A DNA stretch of 64,000 nucleotides from Roseivirga sp. BDSF3-8 (GCF_041449215.1 NZ_JBGNFV010000001.1:3241001-3305000); one strand, 5' to 3'. Shown: positions 53,302 through 63,999, counted from the first letter of the stretch. Notes: generated by a model from the letters alone, not told the origin. A program made the numbers and translations.

Positions 53302-55236
53302 TTACTTGTAGCTTCTTTGCGTCAACTTGACGTTCTCGAATACGAGTTCTTCTTTTTGGAGTGTTTCCGGGGCTTCCGGTCCGTTATACTGCCATGCACC
53401 TACGAATGAGAAATCCTCATCGTTACGCAAGGCTTCACCCTCTTCCGTCTGGTACTCCTCACGGAAGTGTCCGCCACAGCTTTCCTCTCTCATCAGGGCA
53501 TCGTCGATCATCAACTCACCCAGCTCAAGGAAGTCCGCCACACGGCCTGCTTTTTCCAGTGACTGGTTCAGCTCATCATTTGTACCTGTCACTTTCACAT
53601 TCTTCCAGAACTCTTCGCGAATCTCTTTCACCTTGCCTTTGGCATATTTCAGACCCTCGGCATTTCTGGACATACCGCAGTATTCCCACATCACTTTACC
53701 GAGTTCGCGGTGGAAAGTATCCACTGACTTAGTACCGTTGATGCTCAGGAGCTTATTTATCTGGCTATTGACCCGGCCTTCAGCTTCTTTAAACGCCTCA
53801 TGGTCCGTAGGTATCTTGTCGTATTTTACGTTTGCCAGGTAATTACCAATTGTGTAAGGAATCACAAAATACCCGTCGGCAAGTCCCTGCATCAGGGCAG
53901 AGGCTCCCAGGCGGTTTGCTCCGTGGTCACTAAAGTTAGCCTCACCGGCAGCAAACAGACCTGGTACACTTGTCATCAGGTTATAATCTACCCACAGGCC
54001 ACCCATAGTATAGTGTACCGCAGGGTATATACGCATAGGTACTTCATACGGGTTCTCACCGGTAATCTTCTCGTACATCTCGAACAGGTTACCGTATTTG
54101 GCAGAGATGGTATCACGTCCATCGCGTCTGATGGCATCGGCAAAGTCCAGATATACGGCAAGGCCGGTTTTACCTACTCCGCGACCCTCATCGCACACAT
54201 ACTTGGCATTACGTGAAGCCACATCACGGGGCACCAGGTTACCAAATGAAGGGTAACGACGCTCCAGGTAGTAGTCACGCTTATCTTCAGCCAGTTCACT
54301 GGCTTTTATTTCCCCTTTACGAATCTTTTCCGCATCCTTCACATCCTTAGGGACCCATACACGCCCGTCATTACGGAGCGATTCAGACATAAGGGTAAGC
54401 TTAGATTGGTGGTCACCACTTACAGGAATACAGGTAGGGTGTATCTGAGTAAAGCATGGGTTAGCAAAAAGAGCACCATGCTTGTGGGCACGCCACGCCG
54501 CCGTAGCGTTAGAGCCCATGGCATTAGTACTCAGGTAGAATACGTTGCCATACCCTCCGCTGGCCAGGATCACTGCGTGAGCAGAGTGTGACTCAACTTT
54601 ACCGGTGATCAGGTTGCGCGTTACAATTCCGCGGGCTTGCCCGTCCACCATAACCAGGTCTAGCATTTCCGTGCGGGGAAACATCTGAACTTTGCCATTA
54701 GCTACCTGGCGGCTCAGGGCGCTGTATGCTCCCAGCAAAAGCTGCTGGCCAGTCTGGCCCCTTGCATAAAATGTCCGGGATACCTGAGCCCCACCAAATG
54801 ACCTGTTTGAAAGTAGTCCGCCATATTCCCGGGCAAATGGAACCCCCTGGGCCACGCACTGGTCAATGATATTGACACTTACTTCAGCCAGGCGGTATAC
54901 ATTAGACTCACGGCTACGGTAGTCACCACCTTTAATAGTATCGTAAAATAAACGGTATATGCTGTCGCCGTCGTTCTGATAGTTCTTGGCAGCATTGATA
55001 CCACCCTGAGCTGCAATAGAGTGCGCCCGGCGGGGGCTATCCTGAAAACAGAATGCTTTTACGTTATAACCAAGCTCTGCCAGAGAGGCTGCGGCAGAAG
55101 CGCCGGCGAGGCCCGTGCCTACTACTATGATATCGTACTTACGCTTGTTGGCAGGGTTTACAAGCTTAACGTTAAATTTATGTCTGGTCCACTTATCGGC
55201 TAGGGGGCCTTCGGGAGATTTGCTATCGAAATTCAT
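53302..55236 (-). CDS. sdhA: Succinate dehydrogenase / fumarate reductase flavoprotein subunit
   Basis: Oxidises succinate to fumarate with covalent FAD in the cytoplasmic arm of complex II. The 644-residue protein has the FAD loop [18 protein letters not shown], the FAD-attachment His region [18 protein letters not shown], the substrate site QIHPTCIP and the C-terminal RFREE-like [11 protein letters not shown]. Length and order with SdhC and SdhB fit the B-type (Bacteroides/Bacillus-like) enzyme. Confidence 0.97.
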   Translation of the reverse strand: MNFDSKSPEGPLADKWTRHKFNVKLVNPANKRKYDIIVVGTGLAGASAAASLAELGYNVKAFCFQDSPRRAHSIAAQGGINAAKNYQNDGDSIYRLFYDTIKGGDYRSRESNVYRLAEVSVNIIDQCVAQGVPFAREYGGLLSNRSFGGAQVSRTFYARGQTGQQLLLGAYSALSRQVANGKVQMFPRTEMLDLVMVDGQARGIVTRNLITGKVESHSAHAVILASGGYGNVFYLSTNAMGSNATAAWRAHKHGALFANPCFTQIHPTCIPVSGDHQSKLTLMSESLRNDGRVWVPKDVKDAEKIRKGEIKASELAEDKRDYYLERRYPSFGNLVPRDVASRNAKYVCDEGRGVGKTGLAVYLDFADAIRRDGRDTISAKYGNLFEMYEKITGENPYEVPMRIYPAVHYTMGGLWVDYNLMTSVPGLFAAGEANFSDHGANRLGASALMQGLADGYFVIPYTIGNYLANVKYDKIPTDHEAFKEAEGRVNSQINKLLSINGTKSVDTFHRELGKVMWEYCGMSRNAEGLKYAKGKVKEIREEFWKNVKVTGTNDELNQSLEKAGRVADFLELGELMIDDALMREESCGGHFREEYQTEEGEALRNDEDFSFVGAWQYNGPEAPETLQKEELVFENVKLTQRSYK

Positions 55237-55249
55237 ACTCTTTCGGTTT

Positions 55250-55939
55250 TTAGCCCAGTGATTTAATATACATTACTACTGCGAGCGATGCGAAAAGGGC
55301 GGGAACGATAATGGCGAAGGCCAGTCCGACCTTTTTAACAAGTGGCAGATACTTAGAATGTCTTAGTCCGAGGGTTCTGAATGCGCTCTGGAACCCATGA
55401 GCAAGGTGAAGTGCCAGGAATACCATCAGCACCACGTAGATGGCTGTATACCACCATTGTGCAAATGCTGCATTTACGATCCTGTAAAGATCTTTTACCT
55501 CGCCTACACTTTCATAGGTAACCGGCGGTACTTCACCCCACTTCATCTCGTACCAGAAACTTCTGAGGTGAATAACAAGGAAGATGGCAATCAGCGTTCC
55601 CAGAATACCCATGTTACGGCTGATCCAGGAGCTGTTCTCATTTGCCCGGCTTACTTTATAACCTACAGGGCGCGCCTTGTTGTTATAAATAGTAAGTGAG
55701 ATGGCATAAAAAATGTGCAGAAGAATACCCGCATATAAAACGTAGCGGATAACCTGAACCAACTGGTTCGTGGTCATAAATTCTGCGTATTCGTTAAATG
55801 CCTTTCCTCCGTCGGATTTGAGCAACAGAAAGTTACCGGAAAGGTGCCCGACAAGGAAAATTATCAGGAACAAACCCGACAGGGACATTACTACCTTTTT
55901 ACCTATCGAACTTGTTAGTGTTTGTGCAAACCAACTCAT
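55250..55939 (-). CDS. sdhC: Succinate dehydrogenase cytochrome b subunit
   Basis: Membrane anchor of complex II, 229 residues, five helices, expected to hold two haems b through His residues in [29 protein letters not shown] and [10 protein letters not shown]. It passes electrons to menaquinone. The start is ATG 55939; an in-frame extension to 56071 is rejected because it runs through the promoter and is not family-like. First gene of sdhCAB. Confidence 0.95.
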   Translation of the reverse strand: MSWFAQTLTSSIGKKVVMSLSGLFLIIFLVGHLSGNFLLLKSDGGKAFNEYAEFMTTNQLVQVIRYVLYAGILLHIFYAISLTIYNNKARPVGYKVSRANENSSWISRNMGILGTLIAIFLVIHLRSFWYEMKWGEVPPVTYESVGEVKDLYRIVNAAFAQWWYTAIYVVLMVFLALHLAHGFQSAFRTLGLRHSKYLPLVKKVGLAFAIIVPALFASLAVVMYIKSLG

Positions 55940-56478
55940 ACGTGTATGTATGTTAATTTTTTGCTGTAAAATATAAGAGTCGGCCAAAATTAGTGTCGGA
56001 ACCCTTAGTAAACAATCGAACGGAACTATTTTAAAAGATTCTAAATAGGGAAGGCATATAGGGAACTGCAATCGTTTTAAAGTGTCCCCCGGCGCAATCC
56101 CGGATTGAGCGCCACAGGATGGTAGTTATTGTTTGAACGAGAGGTTATAGTATCTGGTTTGGTAATTTTCAAATTTTTTTGAAAGAACTTAAAAGTCTGA
56201 TATTCAGAAGTAAGTTTTTATAAAATATTCTGCGGGTATGACCCGATATAAATTGTCGTATTTTTAAACAAAGACCTTCGGCGGGTTACCAGGCCCTATT
56301 CAGTTGGTATTTGCTGCAGAAAAATGTGTACTTTCGTATATTGGAAGACGGATATTATCGTTTAAAAAGCGGCTTCCGTCAGGCTGGGATAAAGGTACCT
56401 TTTTTCCTGATTGCTCGTTTAAAACAGAAACAAGCAACAGCAAACCGGAGGCTTTTCGGACTTTTTAGTGGTTTGAGC
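55940..56478. other. Intergenic region between sdhC and the T9SS surface protein
   Basis: 539 bases without a convincing gene. It holds the sdh promoter and a stem-loop at 56091-56113 (GGCGCAATC against GATTGAGCGCC, one bulge). The frame that opens at TTG 56311 is an upstream extension of the next gene and is not thought to be coding. Confidence 0.6.
55985..56015 (-). promoter_or_regulatory. Promoter of the sdhCAB operon
   Basis: On the minus strand, TTG (56013-56015), a 20-base spacer and TAATTTTG (55985-55992) match the Bacteroidota -33/-7 consensus. It gives a leader of about 40 bases before the sdhC ATG. Confidence 0.65.
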
Positions 56479-59322
56479 ATGAGTAAACTATCTGTACGAT
56501 TCCTGTTTTTCTTAGGCATATTCATTTTCGGGGTGGTAGGTGCTACCCTCGCTACCCATATCAGAGCAGGTGAGATTACTGCTGTAAGAGACCTGTCTTC
56601 TCCGGGTACACTCAAATATAATTTCGTACTTACCGGCTATACTGATACAGGTTCTACTGTGGAGTTTGGAGGTGGTGAGATTGATTTTGGTGATGGCACA
56701 GTCATTCAATTGACTACTACAGAGTTTGCTGTAAAGGAAGCATTGGGTAATCAGATAGAGCTCACCATTTTTGAGTTTGATCATACCTTTCAGGCTGCAG
56801 GTACCTATACCATTCGTTTCCGCGAGTTCAACCGAAACGAAGGGGTGGTAAATATGGACAATTCCGTAAACACCCCTTTTTATATTGAGACCCAACTGGT
56901 GATTGATCCCTTCTTCGGTATTAATAATTCGCCTGTTCTAGATAATCCTCCTATAGATGATGCAGCCGTTGGCGTTCTGTTTACGCACAACCCCGGCGCC
57001 TACGATATAGATGGCGATAGCCTCGCCTACCGCCTCGTGGTATGTAAGCAAGACGTAAACACGCCTGTAGCAAATTACCGTTTTCCTAACAACCCCGAAT
57101 TTGGCGGTACCCGCGAAGATGGCGGCACTCCCACAACCTTTACGCTGGATCCGGTAACGGGTACCCTGGAGTGGAATGCTCCCGGCACTCCCGGCGAGTA
57201 TAACCTAGCCTTTATAGTAGAAGAGTGGCGAAATATAGACGGACAATGGTACCGGCTGGGGTACGTCACGCGTGACATGCAGGTAGATGTAGTGGAAACG
57301 GACAACAACCGCCCTGAGCTGATCATCCCTCCCGACACATGCGTTACGGCCGGCACTTTTCTGCAAGACATACCCTTCATAGGAATAGACCCCGACGGCG
57401 ATCGTGTGCTTATGTCCAGCAGTGGGGGAGTATACAATATTATTAACTCTCCGGCCTATTATATCCTGGAACCCGATGGGCCACAGGAGAGTCCGGATAC
57501 CCTTTATTTCAACTGGCAAACAAATTGCGATCACGTCCGTGAACGTCCTTACCAGGTGCTGGTAAAGGTAGAGGATAACCCTGGTTCGGGTGAAGGCACC
57601 AGCCTGGCTACTTTCGAAACATGGAATGTGACCGTCGTGGGCCCGGCGCCGGAAGGCATTACGGCCCAGGTGGCCAATGACCGGAGCGTGGAACTTAACT
57701 GGGATGATTATACATGCGATAATGCCATACGCATGCAGGTATGGCGCCGTGTGGGACCTTTTGACGTAACTCCGGACAATTGTGATACAGGTATTCCCGA
57801 TGGAAGTGGCTATGAACTCATAGACGAAGTAGACATTGGCTCCACCAGCTACCTTGATGACGGTGGGGGAGAGGGCCTTGCTCCCGGGTCCATTTATTGT
57901 TACCGCATTGTAGCCGTATTCCCTCAGCCAAAGGGAGGAGAGAGTTACGCCTCTGTTGAAGTTTGTGTGGAAATTAAAGCAGAAGCCCCGGTCATTCTTA
58001 ATGCAGATATTCAAAATACCGGTACTACGGACGGGGAAGTTTATGTCCGCTGGACAGCCCCCTTTGACCTTGATCCGGTAAACTTCCCTCCGCCCTATCG
58101 CTATGTGGTAGAACGCGGGCAGAGGATTGACGCAGAGCCTGGCCAGGAAGTATTCACTACTGAGAGCAGTGATCCTGTAATTGATTTTGTGGACACAGGG
58201 CTTAACACCGAAGAACAGATTTACACCTACCGTGTATTACTCACCGCAAGTCAGGCAAATGGAGGAACACCCATAGATACGTCAGCTACTGCCTCCACGG
58301 TGAGAGCCGATATTCGCGCCTCCATGAGGGAACTTACCCTTCTCTGGGATGCCGAAGTGCCCTGGAGCCTGATTACCAATGACTATCCTACCCATGATGT
58401 ATATAGAAATAATGTTGATCCGGCAGATCCGGATGCGTTCATCATGTATTCATCGGTTAATGTAACCTCCGAAGGCCTTATTTTTACAGATGATGGCAGC
58501 ATGATCAATGAGCCATTGGACGATGATACAGAGTATTGCTACTTTGTAACCACCCGCGGGTCGTATGGTACGGATGCACTGGATCCTTATGATCCGCTCA
58601 TTAACCGTTCTCAGATCATATGTGCGGTGCCTAACGATACAGTGCCGCCCTGTCCGCCTGTGGCTCTTACCATTCCTAACGCCAATACCCCTGAGTCATG
58701 TGAGAACTTTCTCCTGGATAAGCCCTGTGATTTCAATGACTTTCAGAATACCATTACCTGGTCCCGCCAGCTAGGTAATGCCTGTGATGAGGACGTAGTA
58801 CGCTATGAGGTATACTTCAGCCCTGACGGCAGTGATGATAATTACGACTTCCTGTCACTTACCACCGATACCATATTTGTTCATCGTGGGCTGTCATCCT
58901 TTGCGGGCTGCTACCGTATACGTGCCATAGACCGTTCCGGTGAAGTGAGTGGTTTCAGTGACCCAGTGTGTAATGACAATTGCCCCAGTTTCGAACTGCC
59001 TAACGTGATTACCCTGAATGGTGATAGTTTCAATGACTTATTTCAGCCATTTAACGGAATGAGTGAAGATGGCACCTATCGTTGTCCCCGTTTTGTGCGC
59101 CGTGTTCAGTTACAGGTGGTAAATCGCTGGGGTAAGGAAGTGTACTCATTTGATTCTAACGATAGCGAGAACTCCATCTTTATAAATTGGGACGGCCGTA
59201 TGAATAATGGAGATGACGTCAGCACCGGAGTTTATTACTACGAAGCAGAAGTAGAGTATGACGTGCTGGACCCCAGCCAGGCCACTCAGACCCTGAAAGG
59301 ATGGATACAGATATTCCGGTAA
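56479..59322 (+). CDS. Large exported protein with gliding-motility (T9SS type B) C-terminal domain
   Basis: A 947-residue surface or secreted protein. The signal peptide (VRFLFFLGIFIFGVVGATLA) is followed by PKD/cadherin-like and Fn3-like beta domains: an early FGDGTVIQL region, PGAYDIDGDSLAYRLVVC and DPVTGTLEWNAPGTPGEYNL in the first 350 residues, then several Fn3-like units. The C-terminal ~100 residues are a T9SS type B sorting domain (VITLNGDSFNDLFQP, VVNRWGKEVYSFD, NWDGRMNNGDDVSTGVYYYE). It is therefore exported by the type IX system. Ligand unknown. The next gene's ATG lies inside its last codons. Confidence 0.88.
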   Translation: MSKLSVRFLFFLGIFIFGVVGATLATHIRAGEITAVRDLSSPGTLKYNFVLTGYTDTGSTVEFGGGEIDFGDGTVIQLTTTEFAVKEALGNQIELTIFEFDHTFQAAGTYTIRFREFNRNEGVVNMDNSVNTPFYIETQLVIDPFFGINNSPVLDNPPIDDAAVGVLFTHNPGAYDIDGDSLAYRLVVCKQDVNTPVANYRFPNNPEFGGTREDGGTPTTFTLDPVTGTLEWNAPGTPGEYNLAFIVEEWRNIDGQWYRLGYVTRDMQVDVVETDNNRPELIIPPDTCVTAGTFLQDIPFIGIDPDGDRVLMSSSGGVYNIINSPAYYILEPDGPQESPDTLYFNWQTNCDHVRERPYQVLVKVEDNPGSGEGTSLATFETWNVTVVGPAPEGITAQVANDRSVELNWDDYTCDNAIRMQVWRRVGPFDVTPDNCDTGIPDGSGYELIDEVDIGSTSYLDDGGGEGLAPGSIYCYRIVAVFPQPKGGESYASVEVCVEIKAEAPVILNADIQNTGTTDGEVYVRWTAPFDLDPVNFPPPYRYVVERGQRIDAEPGQEVFTTESSDPVIDFVDTGLNTEEQIYTYRVLLTASQANGGTPIDTSATASTVRADIRASMRELTLLWDAEVPWSLITNDYPTHDVYRNNVDPADPDAFIMYSSVNVTSEGLIFTDDGSMINEPLDDDTEYCYFVTTRGSYGTDALDPYDPLINRSQIICAVPNDTVPPCPPVALTIPNANTPESCENFLLDKPCDFNDFQNTITWSRQLGNACDEDVVRYEVYFSPDGSDDNYDFLSLTTDTIFVHRGLSSFAGCYRIRAIDRSGEVSGFSDPVCNDNCPSFELPNVITLNGDSFNDLFQPFNGMSEDGTYRCPRFVRRVQLQVVNRWGKEVYSFDSNDSENSIFINWDGRMNNGDDVSTGVYYYEAEVEYDVLDPSQATQTLKGWIQIFR

Positions 59323-59744
59323 ATCAACCGGATCATGCACACGCCCTCAGCAAAGATATTGTCCTTTTTGACGGCGTGTGTAATCTGTGCCACGGAGCGG
59401 TCAACTTCATAATTGACCGTGACCCTGCTGGCCGCTACCATTTTGCCTCCCTTCAAAGCGAACCCGGCAGGGAGCTTCTTCAGAAGTATGATGTAGATCC
59501 TGATAAGATTGATAGTGTGGTACTTGTGAGGGCTGATATGGTCTTCACAAAAAGCCGGGCAGCCCTGGAGATTTCCCGTTACCTTCGTGGCCCGTGGCCC
59601 CTTCTGTATGTATTTAAAATAGTACCCTCTTTCATAGCCGATGCTATTTATGACCTGGTTGCACGAAACCGGTATAAGTGGTTTGGTAAACAGGACCAGT
59701 GCCGCATGCCCGATGCGGCCCTCAGAAGGCGATTTATTGCCTGA
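59301..59744 (+). CDS. DCC-type thiol-disulfide oxidoreductase-like protein (DUF393)
   Basis: A 147-residue protein with the family motif FDGVCNLCHGAVNFIIDRD, in which DGVCNLC holds a CxxC pair, and FASLQSEPGRELL after it. The family is predicted to act on thiols; activity is unproven. Its start overlaps the end of the T9SS surface protein by 22 bases. A start nearer the motif (ATG is absent until late) is not available, so the first 17 polar residues are kept. Confidence 0.85.
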   Translation: MDTDIPVNQPDHAHALSKDIVLFDGVCNLCHGAVNFIIDRDPAGRYHFASLQSEPGRELLQKYDVDPDKIDSVVLVRADMVFTKSRAALEISRYLRGPWPLLYVFKIVPSFIADAIYDLVARNRYKWFGKQDQCRMPDAALRRRFIA

Positions 59745-59834
59745 AACAACCCGCCCCTCCTAACGCTTGTATTGTAGTAACTTAAACCATTATCTTCACG
59801 CGGTTTTTAAATACGCAACATAATAACCACGATC

Positions 59835-60722
59835 ATGAAAAAGGCCTACATTTTTCCCGGCCAGGGAAGTCAGTACCAGGGTATGGGTAAAGCACTGTAT
59901 GAAAGCAATCCCCGTGCAAAAGAACTTTTTGATAAGGCAGACGAGATTCTCGGGTTTTCCATCAAAGAGGTGATGTTTACCGGTTCTGATGAAGATCTGA
60001 AGCAGACCAACGTTACCCAGCCTGCTATCTTTCTACACAGTGTGGCTATTGCGGAAACCACAGAAAACTTTGCCCCTGATATGGTGGCAGGTCACTCTCT
60101 GGGTGAGATTAGTGCCCTGGTCGCTGCTAAGGCAATCTCATTTGAAGATGGACTTAAGCTGGTAGCCCAGCGGGCAAACGCCATGCAAAAGGCTTGCGAG
60201 GCTAACCCCTCCACCATGGCGGCTATTCTGGCCCTTACAGATGATCAGGTTAAGGAAATATGTGCCGGAATTGATGATACTGTAGTCGCGGCCAACTTCA
60301 ACTCACCCGGGCAGGTAGTTATATCAGGTACCCACCGCGGTATAGAGGAGGCTTGCGAAAAAGCTAAAGCCGAAGGTGCCAGACGCGCCATGGTGCTCAA
60401 GGTAGGTGGTGCTTTCCACAGCCCTTTGATGGAGCCGGCTCGTGAGGAACTGGAAAAAGCTATTCGCGAAACCACCTTCAAAGAGCCCATTTGCCCCGTA
60501 TATCAAAATGTAGATGCGCGCCCCCATACTGAGGTAGAGACCATTAAGAGCAATCTTATTGCCCAGTTAACAGCTCCTGTCCGGTGGACACAAACAGTAG
60601 AGCATATGCACAATGACGGCGCATCCGAATTTATCGAATGTGGTCCTGGTAAAGTGCTGCGCGGGCTGGTAAAGAAGATTGTGAAGGATGCAGAACTTTC
60701 GGGGTTAGATACAGAGGCCTGA
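59835..60722 (+). CDS. fabD: Malonyl-CoA:ACP transacylase
   Basis: Loads malonate on acyl carrier protein for fatty acid synthesis. The 295-residue protein has the N-terminal FPGQGSQYQGMGKALYE, the catalytic Ser in VAGHSLGEISAL, the Arg/His region AQRANAMQKACE and the late GGAFHSPLM with catalytic His. Other fab genes are not next to it. A strong terminator follows. Confidence 0.96.
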   Translation: MKKAYIFPGQGSQYQGMGKALYESNPRAKELFDKADEILGFSIKEVMFTGSDEDLKQTNVTQPAIFLHSVAIAETTENFAPDMVAGHSLGEISALVAAKAISFEDGLKLVAQRANAMQKACEANPSTMAAILALTDDQVKEICAGIDDTVVAANFNSPGQVVISGTHRGIEEACEKAKAEGARRAMVLKVGGAFHSPLMEPAREELEKAIRETTFKEPICPVYQNVDARPHTEVETIKSNLIAQLTAPVRWTQTVEHMHNDGASEFIECGPGKVLRGLVKKIVKDAELSGLDTEA

Positions 60723-60740
60723 GCAGGCTAATTGAATGCT

Positions 60741-60781
60741 ACCAGGCCTGTGAAGCCTCAGCCCTGCAGGCCTGGTTTTAT
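60741..60781 (+). terminator. Rho-independent terminator after fabD
   Basis: ACCAGGCCTG (60741-60750) and CAGGCCTGGT (60767-60776) pair perfectly over ten bases, followed by TTTA. The hairpin is also usable by the convergent folK transcript. Confidence 0.85.
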
Positions 60782-60786
60782 ACTCA

Positions 60787-61269
60787 TCACAAATGGGGCC
60801 ATACCCTTAACTTGTCAGGACATACATTCAGCATCTGCTCTTGCGTGAGCCCTGAAAAAGGGTGGGCCTGTGCCCCGGCAAGTTCAGCCAGGGGCACAAG
60901 CGTAAATCTGCGATTGGCAATTTCCGGATGTGGAACTACCAGGCTTTCACTTTTATATATGAGGTCATTGTAATAAAGGATATCCATATCAATAAGCCGC
61001 TCCCCCCATTTCACATGCCTGATACGGCCCATTTCTTCCTCCGATGCCAGTAACAGGGTCAGCAGTTCTTCAGGAAGCAGAGAGGTTTCTACTTTTAACA
61101 CTTGGTTAAGAAAGGCTGGCTGCTCCGAAATTCCCCACGGCTCAGTCTCATACACTTTTGAAGATTCTACAATTTCGCAGCCTCCGCCCTGCAGAAGGTT
61201 TGCAGCAAGCCGGAGGTTGGATAACCGGTTTCCCAGGTTGCTCCCTAACAAAAGAAATATTCCATTCAT
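60787..61269 (-). CDS. folK: 2-amino-4-hydroxy-6-hydroxymethyldihydropteridine diphosphokinase
   Basis: Transfers pyrophosphate from ATP to hydroxymethyl-dihydropterin in folate synthesis. The 160-residue protein has LLLGSNLGNRLSNL at the start, VYETEPWG, FLNQVLKVET, and the key RLIDMDILYYND with the metal Asp residues, then VPHPEIANRRFTLVPL. ATG 61269 is used; an ATG three codons upstream is also in frame. Convergent with fabD, divergent from sppA. Confidence 0.95.
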   Translation of the reverse strand: MNGIFLLLGSNLGNRLSNLRLAANLLQGGGCEIVESSKVYETEPWGISEQPAFLNQVLKVETSLLPEELLTLLLASEEEMGRIRHVKWGERLIDMDILYYNDLIYKSESLVVPHPEIANRRFTLVPLAELAGAQAHPFSGLTQEQMLNVCPDKLRVWPHL

Positions 61270-61354
61270 CAGGTGCAAAATTCGTCCCTAACAAAACAAT
61301 TTCCTATTAGCAGACCTCCTTATTACTTTAGTATGGCAAATTAGCTAACGATAT

Positions 61355-63103
61355 ATGAAAACTTTCTTTAAAGTAGTTTTGGGCTGTCTGGTGGCCCTTT
61401 TCGTTTTCGTCATCTTCTGGATTTTTCTCTTTTCAGCACTAGTGGCGGGTAGCGAAGATACTATTACGGTGGCAGATAACTCCGTTCTTTACCTCAAGCT
61501 GGATGGTCCTCTCAAGGAAAGAGTGCCCGACATGCCTTTTGACCCAAGTGACATATTCGGTGGGCCTACTCCCATAGGCCTTGTGGATATGGTAGAGGCC
61601 ATAGACCATGCCCGTGAGGACGACAATATTAAAGGTATATATATAGAGCCCGGTATCTTTACTGCCGGATATGGTCATCTCAAAGAAATACGTGATGCCC
61701 TCATTGAATTTAAAGAAAGTGGAAAGTTCGTATTAGCATACTCTGAGTTCTTCACCGAAAGCAGCTACTACCTATGCTCTGCAGCAGACGAGGTATATAT
61801 CATGCCCGAAGGGTTTTTTGAGCTGAATGGTCTTTCGTCAGAGGTAACCTTTATTAAAGGTACCCTGGAAAAGTTAAACGTAGAGCCGGAAATCTTCAGA
61901 GTAGGAGAATACAAAGGCGCTGTGGAGACCTTTTTGCGTAAAGATTTGAGCCAGGAGAACAGGGAGCAGATAGAAAGTTACCTCAACAGTATATACGATA
62001 CCTACCTGGAAGAAGTAAGTGCCAGCCGCGGAATAGAAACGTCCAGGTTGCGTACCATTTCAGACTCCATGCTGGTGCGTAAAAACCAGGATGCAGTGGA
62101 TATGAAACTACTCACCGGCCTTGCTTATTCCAGTGAAGTTCAGAATATGCTCAAGGAAAAGACCGGTATAGAAGCGGATGATGAGCTGGAGCTTATCGAG
62201 CATGATGACTACCGCTCAAGCTTCAGGACTGATGGTGACTTCAGTACCCGTATTGCCGTGATAGTGGCTGATGGCGACATCGTAAGTGGCGAGAGCTCTG
62301 ATGGTATGGTCGGCTCTTTCACTATCGCTGAAGAACTACGTAAGGCGCGCGAAAATGACCGTGTAAAAGCAGTGGTAATCCGTATCAACTCACCCGGTGG
62401 CAGCGCCCTGGCGTCTGACGTTATGTGGAATGAAGTGCGCCTCACAGCTGCAGAGAAACCCGTAATCGCCTCCATGAGTAATGTAGCTGCTTCCGGTGGT
62501 TACTACCTGGCCATGGCTGCCGATACCATTATGGCCCAGCCAAATACCGTTACCGGTTCAATTGGTATTTTCCTCCTCCGTTTCAATGCCCAGGGACTGC
62601 TAAATGAGCATCTCGGTGTGACCACAGACGTAGTCAATACAGGCAGGTATTCGGATATCCTTACTATGAGCCGCCCCCTTTCCGAGCAGGAAAGAGAGAT
62701 CATCCAAAAGCAGGTTAATGAAGGCTACCAGACCTTTATCAGCAAAGCAGCAGAGGGACGGAATATGAATTTGAGCCAGATGAAAGAATTGGCCGCAGGA
62801 CGCGTATGGTCCGGTAGCGAAGCCTTAGAGCGTGGTTTGATAGACAAACTGGGGGGATTGCAGGACGCCATTTCAGTAGCTGCCTCCTCTGCCGGACTGG
62901 AAGATGGTGACTACAGCGTGCGCTATTACCCCGAAGAAAAAGACTTCTTTACCAAGCTGGCAGAAGGCTTTAACTCTAAAACGGAAGAGCGTATTGCCCG
63001 CCAGCAACTTGGCGAGTATTACCAATACCTGAAGCTCATGAAAAAGCTGAACTCCTACCAGGGTATGCAGGCAAGGATGCCGTTTGAGATGCAGGTAAAA
63101 TAA
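61355..63103 (+). CDS. sppA: Signal peptide peptidase SppA (67-kDa type)
   Basis: Inner-membrane serine peptidase that degrades released signal peptides in the periplasm. The 582-residue protein has an N-terminal helix (VVLGCLVALFVFVIFWIFLF), a first half carrying the general-base Lys in RVGEYKGAVETF and a second half with the nucleophile Ser in SNVAASGGYYLAMAAD, preceded by VVIRINSPGGSALASDVM. The two-half architecture is that of the long SppA type. A terminator follows. Confidence 0.95.
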   Translation: MKTFFKVVLGCLVALFVFVIFWIFLFSALVAGSEDTITVADNSVLYLKLDGPLKERVPDMPFDPSDIFGGPTPIGLVDMVEAIDHAREDDNIKGIYIEPGIFTAGYGHLKEIRDALIEFKESGKFVLAYSEFFTESSYYLCSAADEVYIMPEGFFELNGLSSEVTFIKGTLEKLNVEPEIFRVGEYKGAVETFLRKDLSQENREQIESYLNSIYDTYLEEVSASRGIETSRLRTISDSMLVRKNQDAVDMKLLTGLAYSSEVQNMLKEKTGIEADDELELIEHDDYRSSFRTDGDFSTRIAVIVADGDIVSGESSDGMVGSFTIAEELRKARENDRVKAVVIRINSPGGSALASDVMWNEVRLTAAEKPVIASMSNVAASGGYYLAMAADTIMAQPNTVTGSIGIFLLRFNAQGLLNEHLGVTTDVVNTGRYSDILTMSRPLSEQEREIIQKQVNEGYQTFISKAAEGRNMNLSQMKELAAGRVWSGSEALERGLIDKLGGLQDAISVAASSAGLEDGDYSVRYYPEEKDFFTKLAEGFNSKTEERIARQQLGEYYQYLKLMKKLNSYQGMQARMPFEMQVK

Positions 63104-63126
63104 TTCATTCCAACAGGAAATAAGTT

Positions 63127-63161
63127 TAAGCGGGGTAGTATTGAACTGCTCCGCTTTTTTT
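63127..63161 (+). terminator. Rho-independent terminator after sppA
   Basis: AAGCGGGGTAG and CTGCTCCGCTT form the stem (with G-T pairs) around TATTGAA, followed by a T8 run. Confidence 0.85.
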
Positions 63162-63246
63162 TATAAATACTCACCCAGAAAATATGGAAAATATCACTGG
63201 ACCGTATCAATATGGAACAGTTTGTGCTTTCTTTAATTATCAGATA

Positions 63247-63999
63247 ATGAAAATTAAGACTATGAATACCAAACGCATATTTTTTCTGGGGCTGATGCTC
63301 ACATTTTTCTTCAGCTCCTGCCAGAATGACGCCATCGCTCAAAGTAGTGGTAATGAAAACGGAGGCCTGCAGGTAAGCGGCGTAGGCCAAATGAGCGTTC
63401 TGCCAGACCTCATGGAGACATACATCAACGTACAGGCAGAAGCAAAGGAGTTTCAGGAAGCCGTCACCTCACTAAGAGGCATGACGGACGGTATCGTAAA
63501 GCACCTTGAGGACAACGGCTTTAAACAAGACGATATAGAGACCCTGCGCATGTCCGTCAATAAAAACTATGAATACCGCGATGGGAGAAGGATCGATATG
63601 GGGTACATAGCTACTCAGCGAATTCAGCTAACCTCAGACTATTCTGCTAAGAAACTGGGCGAGGTAGTGGACATCATGGGCAAAAGTCCTGTAGAGGTTC
63701 CTTTTTCATTTGGCTTCACCCTGAAAGATGAGAGCAGAGAAAAGTACCGAGAAGAATTGATAGGGATGGCCGTAAAAGATGCCCGGAGTAAAGCCGATGT
63801 ACTTGCTAAGGCAGCCGGCGTAAAGCTCAGGTCCATCCGCAATATATCGTATGGAAATGCAAATGATTACCGCCCCATTATGCGCACTGAAATGGCCATG
63901 TACGATGCTGCCGGTAAAAACGAAGGTAATGTGAACCTGGAGGTGGAAGAGATGGAGCTCGAAGAGCGTGTAAATGTCGAGTGGATCATAAACGACTAA
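63247..63999 (+). CDS. SIMPL-domain lipoprotein
   Basis: A 250-residue lipoprotein: the signal RIFFLGLMLTFFFSSC has a Cys right after it, and the mature protein is a SIMPL domain (DUF541). The family marks are VSGVGQMSVLPDLMETYINVQ at the start, KNYEYRDGRRIDMGYIATQRIQL in the middle and GMAVKDARSKADVLAKAAGVKL near the end. Relatives are periplasmic or envelope-linked with roles in oxidative stress or, in eukaryotes, signalling. ATG 63247 and 63262 are both possible starts. The gene ends just inside the window. Confidence 0.9.
   Translation: MKIKTMNTKRIFFLGLMLTFFFSSCQNDAIAQSSGNENGGLQVSGVGQMSVLPDLMETYINVQAEAKEFQEAVTSLRGMTDGIVKHLEDNGFKQDDIETLRMSVNKNYEYRDGRRIDMGYIATQRIQLTSDYSAKKLGEVVDIMGKSPVEVPFSFGFTLKDESREKYREELIGMAVKDARSKADVLAKAAGVKLRSIRNISYGNANDYRPIMRTEMAMYDAAGKNEGNVNLEVEEMELEERVNVEWIIND

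Noticed and set aside
53327-53842. Serine-rich 171-codon plus-strand frame inside sdhA
   Set aside because: Opposite-strand shadow typical of a conserved gene.
55940-56071. Longer SdhC starting at 56071
   Set aside because: The extension would span the promoter and does not resemble SdhC proteins.
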